Source of the DNA: Bartonella machadoae
GTDB taxonomy: Bacteria; Pseudomonadota; Alphaproteobacteria; Rhizobiales; Rhizobiaceae
Direction: 5' to 3'
Length of the DNA: 64,000 bases
Assembly: GCF_022559585.1 (NCBI RefSeq)
Contig: NZ_CP087114.1
Span: forward strand, 351,095 to 415,094
In this document: piece by piece, positions 57,963-64,000 of the stretch
Position numbering within the stretch: position 1 is the stretch's first letter
Layout: each line of letters opens with the position of its first letter
Notes under the pieces: generated by a model
What the model saw: only the letters and a program-made list of their open reading frames with translations
Told to the model about the DNA's origin: nothing
Databases searched by the model: none
Program-made: the position numbers and the translations under genes

Positions 57963-59390
57963 ATGAGCCTTACCATTGCTATAGTTGGTCGTCCCAATGT
58001 TGGGAAGTCAACACTCTTTAATCGTTTGGTTGGGCAAAAATTAGCTTTGGTTGATGACAAGCCAGGCGTTACGCGGGATCGGCGTATTCATGCGGCAAAA
58101 CTTCAAGATTTGCGTTTTGATGTGATTGATACGGCTGGGTTAGAAGAAGCTGGTGATCATACACTTGAAGGCCGTATGCGTTCCCATACAAAAGTTGCTA
58201 TTGATGAAGCAGATCTGATTTTATTTGTGTTTGATGCGAAGAGCGGAATAACGCCGAGTGATTTAAATTTTGCTTCATTGGTTCGTAAATCAGGCAAACC
58301 GATTGTGCTTGTTGCGAATAAGTCTGAGTCAAAGGCAGCCACAGGGAGAGAGTATGAAGCATGGTCATTAGGTTTGGGAGAGCCTTGCCTGATCTCTGCT
58401 GAACATGGGTTGGGTCTTACAGATCTTCGTGATGCAATTGTAGGAGCTGTTGGGAGCACACACACTTTTGAAAACAACAAAGAAGAAGCATATATTGCTG
58501 TACAACCTGTAGCTGTTGGTGATGATAGAGATGATTTAGAAGAGGAAGGATTTGTTTACGATGAAAGTAAACCCATTCGTATCGCCATTGCGGGGCGTCC
58601 AAATACAGGAAAATCAACTCTCATCAATAGTATGCTGCAACAAGATCGGTTGTTAACAGGTCCTGAAGCGGGACTTACACGTGATTCTATTTCTGTAGAT
58701 TGGGAATGGCGTGGTCGTCATATTAAACTTTTTGATACCGCAGGTTTGCGTCGAAAATCAAAAATCCAAGAAAAATTAGAGAAACTTTCCGTTGCGGATA
58801 CTTTGCGTGCAATTCGTTTTGCAGAGGTGGTCGTAATTGTTTTTGATGCAACGATACCTTTTGAAAAACAGGATTTACAAATTGTTGATCTTGTGATTCG
58901 GGAAGGGCGTGTTCCCCTTATTGCTTTTAATAAATGGGATCTTATTGAAAATAGCCAAGAAACATTGATTGATTTGCATGAAAAATGTAGTCGCCTTCTT
59001 CCTCAGGTTCGTGGTTTAAGAGCCATCCCTTTATCGGGTCAATACGGTCAAGGGATTGATAAACTAATGGAAAATGTCACGATGCTGCATCGTGTGTGGA
59101 ATCGCCGTATTTCTACAGGAAAATTGAATAGATGGCTTGAAACTGTCGTTGCGCATCATCCACCACCTGCAATTTCAGGGCGCCGTCTTAAGGTTAAATA
59201 TATAACACAAGTTAAAACGCGTCCTCCTGGATTTGTAATTTCTTGTTCTCGACCAAAGGTAATGCCACAATCATATTTACGTTATCTTTCTAATGGATTA
59301 CGTGATACGTTTGATATGCTTGGTGTACCAATTCGCATATCATTACGCGCATCTGATAATCCTTTTGCACCACATTCAAAAAAGAAATAA
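57963..59390 (+). CDS. der: Ribosome biogenesis GTPase Der (EngA)
   Basis: 475 residues with two tandem GTPase domains, the hallmark of Der. G1 motifs are [15 protein letters not shown] near residue 8 and [20 protein letters not shown] near 205. Each has a DTAGL switch ([12 protein letters not shown] and [12 protein letters not shown]) and a specificity motif (NKSE, NKWD). The C-terminal KH-like domain is at the end ([20 protein letters not shown]). It is essential for assembly of the 50S ribosomal subunit. An acidic linker ([18 protein letters not shown]) separates the domains. Confidence 0.98.
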   Translation: MSLTIAIVGRPNVGKSTLFNRLVGQKLALVDDKPGVTRDRRIHAAKLQDLRFDVIDTAGLEEAGDHTLEGRMRSHTKVAIDEADLILFVFDAKSGITPSDLNFASLVRKSGKPIVLVANKSESKAATGREYEAWSLGLGEPCLISAEHGLGLTDLRDAIVGAVGSTHTFENNKEEAYIAVQPVAVGDDRDDLEEEGFVYDESKPIRIAIAGRPNTGKSTLINSMLQQDRLLTGPEAGLTRDSISVDWEWRGRHIKLFDTAGLRRKSKIQEKLEKLSVADTLRAIRFAEVVVIVFDATIPFEKQDLQIVDLVIREGRVPLIAFNKWDLIENSQETLIDLHEKCSRLLPQVRGLRAIPLSGQYGQGIDKLMENVTMLHRVWNRRISTGKLNRWLETVVAHHPPPAISGRRLKVKYITQVKTRPPGFVISCSRPKVMPQSYLRYLSNGLRDTFDMLGVPIRISLRASDNPFAPHSKKK

Positions 59391-60339
59391 TTCTTCTCTC
59401 TCTTTAAAGCGAATGAAGTCTGTATTTATGATAAAACAAGTTTTTCTATAAGCATTTTTATAAATTGTTACATTTTAATATAGAAAATGCGTTCATTACT
59501 TCAGAATGATTGTGGCATTGCCTTCAAGAAAAGAGGAATATTCTTATTAATCGATATATTACTTTATAAGAATAATTTATCATTATAGTGAATGATAATG
59601 GGTTTTCTTAAGACTCTAGACTCTCTGTATTTCAAACTTTCTGAATCAAAATAAAAAATCATTTATTCATATGCTGTGAGGATAACCAACACACAGATTA
59701 AAACTGATTAAAAAGAAAACAATCTTTTTAATAAAGGATCTTAATGCAGAGAAATGTAACAAATGTAAGCAGGAGAAAGGAATTATACTGCTAAAAAAAG
59801 CATTTTTTAATTGTTAGATAAAAATTTTAATTTGTAGCAGTTTATAGAAACAAAAATATTTTTTATACGATCAATATGAAATTATAAGGACAAAAACTCA
59901 GGATGTGGATTACAGGAATACAAAATATTAGATTCTTTATGTTTAAGGTCTTGTTTCCATAGATTTATTTGCATAACGTCTATAAATTATAGTTCTATGT
60001 TGTACATTAAAAAGAGAGAGGTTTTACCGATACATTTTAAAATTTTATCATATTAAAATTTGACAATGGATGAAGGGTACAAGATTTTATTTTTCAAAGA
60101 ATATTTTATCAATATGTTTAAAGATAAGATATCAAACATCATTTTCTAAAGATAATAAGGAATATATGCAGCTGAGAATGGTGATATAAAGCTGTTTGAG
60201 TGACAAGATTTATCAAACTAATATGCGATAATTGTGATAGTTTTTTTTAGCGTCTTGACGAACAAATTTGAGAGCAATATGATACGCACGTTTTTGATAA
60301 GACAACCTTATACTTTGCTTTTGGATTAAGGAGCCAAAC
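59391..60339. other. Long gene-free spacer between der and the ATP synthase operon
   Basis: About 950 bases, extremely A+T-rich. An exact dyad occurs at 59577-59598 (annotated separately). Nothing codes convincingly. The promoter of the atp operon presumably lies in the right half, but I cannot place its boxes. Confidence 0.5.
59577..59598. repeat. TTATCATT-6-AATGATAA dyad
   Basis: TTATCATT (59577-59584) and AATGATAA (59591-59598) are exact inverted repeats separated by ATAGTG. The A/T-rich dyad resembles binding sites of Fur/Irr-type iron regulators, but the neighbouring genes are not iron-related and it is 740 bases from the next start. Could equally be a weak hairpin. Confidence 0.3.
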
Positions 60340-60765
60340 ATGGTGAAGAGCAGTGAGCCGAGTGTACCGCTGCGGGAATCCGAAGGAAAGGAACAGGAGG
60401 AATGCTATCAGTCAGAGGATTTGGAATGTCGTAGAGAAAACTTAGCAAGAGCTTTAATGCATAAAGGAGCATTAGAAGAGCGAAAAACTGATAAGGAGGG
60501 AGAAGAGTCACGAGGGAAGATAGCCCAAGCGGTTAAGCTTTCTAGTGAGTTTTTGGCGAGTATTATTGTAGGTGCTGTTTTGGGGTTGGGTTTTGATAAA
60601 TTAGCAGGTTCATTGCCATGGGGGTTGGTATTTTTTCTTTTTCTTGGATTTGCTGCAGGTGTATTGAGTATTCTTCGGTCTGTGGGGTATGTTGCTTCCA
60701 GTCCATTAAGGCAGAAAGGCGTATTGCGCCAAGATAAAGGGGCCGATAAAAGGTCCGATAAATGA
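60340..60765 (+). CDS. atpI: ATP synthase protein I (F0 accessory)
   Basis: 141 residues. Position at the head of the F0 operon and the two-helix region [20 protein letters not shown] and [20 protein letters not shown] identify AtpI, a small accessory protein (a proposed c-ring assembly factor). The first 65 residues are highly charged and not typical of all AtpI proteins. It ends eight bases before atpB. Confidence 0.85.
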   Translation: MVKSSEPSVPLRESEGKEQEECYQSEDLECRRENLARALMHKGALEERKTDKEGEESRGKIAQAVKLSSEFLASIIVGAVLGLGFDKLAGSLPWGLVFFLFLGFAAGVLSILRSVGYVASSPLRQKGVLRQDKGADKRSDK

Positions 60766-60772
60766 GGTTGAA

Positions 60773-61531
60773 GTGACATCGCACGCTCCAGATCCTATTC
60801 ATCAATTTGAGATTTCACGGTTGATTAAGATTTCCGTAGGAAATATGGATTTTTCCTTTACGAACGTATCGTTTTTTATCGTAGCTACAGTTTTTGTAAC
60901 TTCAGTTTTTCTCTTTTTTTCATCATCAAGTCGTGGATTAGTCCCAACGCGAATGCAGTCTCTTTCAGAGATGGCATATGAATTTGTAGCATCAACTCTG
61001 CGAGAATCCTCTGGTGTACAGGGAATGCAATTTTTTCCTTTAGTTTTTTCCCTATTTACTTTTATTTTAGTCGCGAATTTTATTGGTCTTTTCCCTTACT
61101 TTTATACAATTACTTCTCAGATTATGATCACATTTTCGTTGGCGATGTTGGTGATTTTAACGGTGATAGGTTATGGTTTTTATAAGCATGGGATTCGTTT
61201 TTTGAAACTGTTTGTTCCCAGTGGTGTGCCTGTTGTTGTTTTGCCTCTTGTGACGATGATTGAGGTTATTTCTTTTCTTTCTCGTCCTATTAGCCTTTCG
61301 CTACGTCTTTTTGCGAATATGCTTGCGGGTCATATTACCCTCAAAGTATTTTCTGGTTTCATTGTTTCAATGATTGGGGTAGGGATTGTAGGAATCGGTG
61401 GTTCAATTTTGCCACTTATTATGACTGTAGCGATTACTGCTCTTGAATTTTTGGTAGCATTTCTTCAAGCTTACGTCTTTACAGTTTTAACATGTATGTA
61501 TCTTAATGATGCAGTTCATCCAGGACATTAA
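60773..61531 (+). CDS. atpB: F0F1 ATP synthase subunit a
   Basis: 252 residues from a GTG preceded by GAGG; no nearer ATG begins the conserved N-terminus [20 protein letters not shown]. Proton half-channel subunit of the membrane F0 sector. The catalytic segment [20 protein letters not shown] carries the essential Arg (in SLRLF) and LKV motif, and [20 protein letters not shown] is the last helix. About five or six membrane spans. Second gene of the atpI-B-E-F'-F operon. Confidence 0.97.
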   Translation: MTSHAPDPIHQFEISRLIKISVGNMDFSFTNVSFFIVATVFVTSVFLFFSSSSRGLVPTRMQSLSEMAYEFVASTLRESSGVQGMQFFPLVFSLFTFILVANFIGLFPYFYTITSQIMITFSLAMLVILTVIGYGFYKHGIRFLKLFVPSGVPVVVLPLVTMIEVISFLSRPISLSLRLFANMLAGHITLKVFSGFIVSMIGVGIVGIGGSILPLIMTVAITALEFLVAFLQAYVFTVLTCMYLNDAVHPGH

Positions 61532-61591
61532 TAGAACTGGCGGTTTTTCGTCGAATGGTGCAATTTCGCTTTAAATTTAAAGGAGAATAAT

Positions 61592-61822
61592 ATGGAATTA
61601 GTGCTTGCAGCAAAATATATTGGCGCTGGGCTTGCTTGCTTTGGTATGGCAGGGACGGCTTTGGGCCTTGGAAATATTTTTGGTAGCTATCTTTCTGGTG
61701 CATTACGCAATCCATCAGCAGCAGATAGTCAATTTGGTCGTCTCGTCTTTGGTTTTGCTGTGACAGAAGCTTTGGGTATTTTTTCATTGCTTATTGCTTT
61801 ATTGCTTCTTTTTGCGGTTTAA
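61592..61822 (+). CDS. atpE: F0F1 ATP synthase subunit c
   Basis: 76 residues, normal for the proteolipid. Two helices form a hairpin: AKYIGAGLACFGMAGTALGL with the Gly-rich packing motif, polar loop ALRNPSAADSQF, and FGFAVTEALGIFSLLIALLL containing the essential Glu that carries protons around the c-ring. Preceded by AAAGGAGAATAAT. Confidence 0.97.
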   Translation: MELVLAAKYIGAGLACFGMAGTALGLGNIFGSYLSGALRNPSAADSQFGRLVFGFAVTEALGIFSLLIALLLLFAV

Positions 61823-61947
61823 TTACTATAAAGAGGGTGTACCTATTTTCTCATGAGAGGCAGGTGTGCCCTTTATTTCTTAATGAAAAGAATGTTAGCG
61901 AGTTGTTATCGGTTATAGGGGGATTAAGTTGTTGAAGGATGGAGAAG

Positions 61948-62514
61948 ATGTTTATTTCCAGCGTTTATGCACAAACCACTGAAAAGCCGATAGAACATAT
62001 TAAGAATGTAACAGAGCATGCCGATCGTGTGTTTCCGCCTTTTGATTTTGTGCATTTTGGTTCGCATTTTTTTTGGTTAGCAATTTCTTTTGGTCTTTTT
62101 TATCTTTTTATTTCTCGTGTCATTGTCCCTCGTATTGGCGGTGTTATTGAAACACGTCGAGATCGCATTGCATCTGATTTAGATCAAGCAATGCGTATGA
62201 AACAGGAAGCAGATATTGTCGTTGAAACTTATGAGCGAAAATTAGCTGAAGCTCGTTTTCAGGCTCATGTCATAGCACAAGCAGCTAGTGAAGAATTGAA
62301 AGAAAAGGTTGAGTTTGAACGCAAAGAAATTGAGGAAAATTTAGAGAAAAAACTAGCCGATGCTGAAAAACAGATAATAAAAATTCGCGATAAGGCTATG
62401 CAAAATGTTGGTTCTATCGCTGAAGAGCTAGCTCTTGAAATTGTACATAAATTGGCAGATGTTAATGTCAGTAAAGAGACTGTTCGTTCAGTTATTAAAG
62501 TTGCGGATTACTGA
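61948..62514 (+). CDS. atpG: F0F1 ATP synthase subunit b'
   Basis: 188 residues; an ATG three codons earlier is also in frame, but this one has AAGGA eight bases upstream. One N-terminal membrane helix ([20 protein letters not shown]) is followed by a long charged helix ([20 protein letters not shown] and on) that forms the peripheral stalk with b. Alphaproteobacteria carry a second, diverged b (called b' or b2). I use the symbol atpG in the sense of b'; it is also written atpF2. First of the two b genes. Confidence 0.9.
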   Translation: MFISSVYAQTTEKPIEHIKNVTEHADRVFPPFDFVHFGSHFFWLAISFGLFYLFISRVIVPRIGGVIETRRDRIASDLDQAMRMKQEADIVVETYERKLAEARFQAHVIAQAASEELKEKVEFERKEIEENLEKKLADAEKQIIKIRDKAMQNVGSIAEELALEIVHKLADVNVSKETVRSVIKVADY

Positions 62515-62525
62515 AGGATACGAGA

Positions 62526-63020
62526 ATGACTGATACTTTTTGGGCTTTTGTGGGGTTACTCCTTTTTTTTGCTCTTTTGGTTTATTTTAAAGTTCCGCAG
62601 ATGGCTGTACGCCATCTTGATGCGCGAGCAAAGCGTATAAAAGATGAACTTGATGAAGCTCTTCGTCTGCGCGAAGAGGCTCAAGAGGTGTTAGCTGAAT
62701 ATCAGCGTAAACACGTAGAAGCAGAGAAGGATGCACAAGAAATTATTGCCGCAGCTAAGCATGAAGTTGCAGCTATTATTGCACAGGCTCATACAAAAGC
62801 GGAAGAATATGTAAAGAATCGTAATAAATTGGCGGAGCAAAAAATTGCTCAAGCAGAAGCTGATGCAATACGTATGGTTTCCTCATCTGCTATCGATTTG
62901 GCGATTTCCACTGCTCGTATACTTATTACAAAAGAGTTAGATTCTCATAAAGCCCATGAACTCATCAAGGAGTCTTTTTGTGAAGAGACTCTTACTAAAA
63001 TGAAAACATCTCTTAATTAA
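62526..63020 (+). CDS. atpF: F0F1 ATP synthase subunit b
   Basis: 164 residues. TFWAFVGLLLFFALLVYFKV is the membrane anchor and the rest is a heptad-rich helix (ELDEALRLREEAQEVLAEYQ) for the peripheral stalk. Last gene of this operon; F1 genes (atpHAGDC) are elsewhere, as usual in Rhizobiales. ATG has AAGGAT upstream, and the gap from b' is 11 bases. Confidence 0.95.
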   Translation: MTDTFWAFVGLLLFFALLVYFKVPQMAVRHLDARAKRIKDELDEALRLREEAQEVLAEYQRKHVEAEKDAQEIIAAAKHEVAAIIAQAHTKAEEYVKNRNKLAEQKIAQAEADAIRMVSSSAIDLAISTARILITKELDSHKAHELIKESFCEETLTKMKTSLN

Positions 63021-63871
63021 GAAAGCTAAAGTGTTCAAAGAGCTAATTTTAAAGGGAGAATTTCCTTTTAGGGGAGAGATTCCTTTGTAAGGTAGGTTAG
63101 TTTTATTTTTGTTGTGTATGAATCATTTACATGTTTCTTTTAGAAGACATTTTAAAACCTTTCAGGTGCACTTTTTCTATTGTCTATAGAGAACTGTAAT
63201 GGCCATCCTATTGAATATCATCGTCTTTACACTTATAAAGTAGTAACTGAGTATCATCATGATGTTTGCCATCGCTCAATGTTTCGAAAACTTTAGCATG
63301 AAAATGCTTCATAACATTTTTACTTCTTTCTAAACAATTTTTATCCACACGCACTTCCTGTTTGCAACGTGTAAAGAGGGAGGATTGGTCAGCATACATA
63401 GATTTGCAGTGAAAGAATTTTACGATATTTAGGGTTCTCATTGAATATGCAAAACGATGAATGATCATTATAAATGAATATTTGCATATTTTCTTTCTAG
63501 CTTCACACGTGATGCTATTGGATATATGCTAATATTAAAAGGTAAATCGTTTTCTTCTCTTACATGTAAAAATAGGATACAAATAAGATCTGATGCAATT
63601 AAGCCTCTATATCCTAAAGTGATTATTACTTGGTGTTTTATTTTGGAAGAAATGCTAACATAACAGATAAGATTTTTTGCGCATTTTCCTATTTGTGAAA
63701 TTTCATTCTCATTGGTAGATTACAACTTCACGTCACTTTTTAGCAGTAAAAATATGTCTGTTAGGTGTTGTTAAAAAATACCTAGAAAAGCAATCTTCAT
63801 TCGTAATACATGAGATGTATTTGCAAATCTTATTCTCTTTGCTGTATTTTCTCATCTCTTAAGTTTAAAAG
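63021..63871. other. Spacer after the F0 operon
   Basis: About 850 bases, very A+T-rich. It contains one minus-strand open frame described separately. In relatives rnhB often follows atpF; I see no rnhB remnant. No strong terminator was recognised. Confidence 0.45.
63208..63441 (-). CDS. Possible small protein with five cysteines, unrecognised
   Basis: 77 residues from ATG 63441 (an upstream ATG extends to 63468). Polar throughout, with Cys in FHCKS, RCKQ, NCLE and YKCKD. No ribosome site is strong and no family is recognised. It is isolated between the F0 operon and the synthase-like gene. Composition looks more protein-like than chance ORFs in this A+T-rich DNA, but support is weak. Confidence 0.3.
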   Translation of the reverse strand: MRTLNIVKFFHCKSMYADQSSLFTRCKQEVRVDKNCLERSKNVMKHFHAKVFETLSDGKHHDDTQLLLYKCKDDDIQ

Positions 63872-64000
63872 ATGAATCAAAAGAGAGGATTAATACCTAA
63901 AAAGGCAGTTAAACGGTGTCATAGAATGATAAATTCTCTTCCTTATTGTTTTGATATTTTGCGTGCTGCTGATCGTGATCGCTATATATCAGTTTTATTT
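63872..64000 (+). CDS. Start of a squalene/phytoene synthase-family gene (runs off the window)
   Basis: 43 codons are visible, ending at the window edge. The segment CFDILRAADRDRYISVLF matches the start of the trans-isoprenyl-diphosphate synthase family, in which VR..DRDRYL..LFAP is conserved. In alphaproteobacteria this group includes proteins of the NDUFAF6 type linked to complex I, and hopanoid or carotenoid synthases. The start is uncertain (63872 or the ATG at 63926). Confidence 0.65.
   Translation, partial: MNQKRGLIPKKAVKRCHRMINSLPYCFDILRAADRDRYISVLF

Overview
The window looks like a piece of a Bartonella chromosome (Alphaproteobacteria, Rhizobiales). The DNA is A+T-rich, gene-free spacers are long for a bacterium, and pseudogenes are frequent. 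The backbone genes are typical of Rhizobiales: serC/purA, rpoH-rluD, a plant-type gshA, ubiG divergent from lysC, and an F0 operon atpI-B-E-F'-F separate from F1. Genus-level placement is inferred from gene content; no database was searched.

Layout. (1) 1-8.5 kb: a prophage segment ending at the 3' end of a tRNA-Phe gene. A lambda-like head/packaging module runs on the minus strand (terminase small and large subunits, gpW-like joiner, portal, S49 protease, acidic scaffold-like protein, gpD-like decoration protein, major capsid running off the left edge). It is followed by a truncated tail gene (gpZ-like), a broken annealing-recombinase gene, a YqaJ/lambda-exo nuclease and an AlpA/MerR-type DNA-binding protein. 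(2) 9-24.9 kb: housekeeping genes serC, purA, a membrane protein, rpoH, rluD, an aldehyde dehydrogenase, a soluble FtsK-type translocase, a PdhS-like sensor kinase whose N-terminal half has decayed, mscL, pyrD and tRNA-His. (3) 25-29.7 kb: an accessory, strongly eroded patch after tRNA-His. It holds a type III methylase fragment, two small multi-pass membrane proteins (one broken by an amber codon), an unrecognised gene with debris, and an intact MATE exporter. (4) 30-43 kb: a puuA-like glutamine synthetase with a frameshifted puuB-like oxidase, the Entner-Doudoroff genes zwf-pgl-edd, folD, an AsmA-family protein, a 51-residue membrane peptide, rsmE and gshA. (5) 44-59.4 kb: a cystine symporter, a methyltransferase, comF, grxC, ubiG, lysC, an integrase relic, nhaA, a large anchored envelope protein, an SLC13-type permease, a YfgM-like protein and der. 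(6) 60.3-64 kb: the F0 ATP synthase operon, then the start of a squalene/phytoene-synthase-family gene.

Functionally the backbone covers amino-acid, purine and pyrimidine steps, heat-shock transcription, chromosome segregation, glutathione and redox metabolism, ion homeostasis and ATP synthesis. The least ordinary material is: the relic of the missing half of the PdhS-like kinase; the out-of-frame overlap between the prophage protease and its scaffold-like protein; the back-to-back truncated phage genes around 7.32 kb; the eroding tRNA-His-linked patch; and a small membrane protein with a strong ribosome binding site. I did not find a complete, clearly new multi-gene system.
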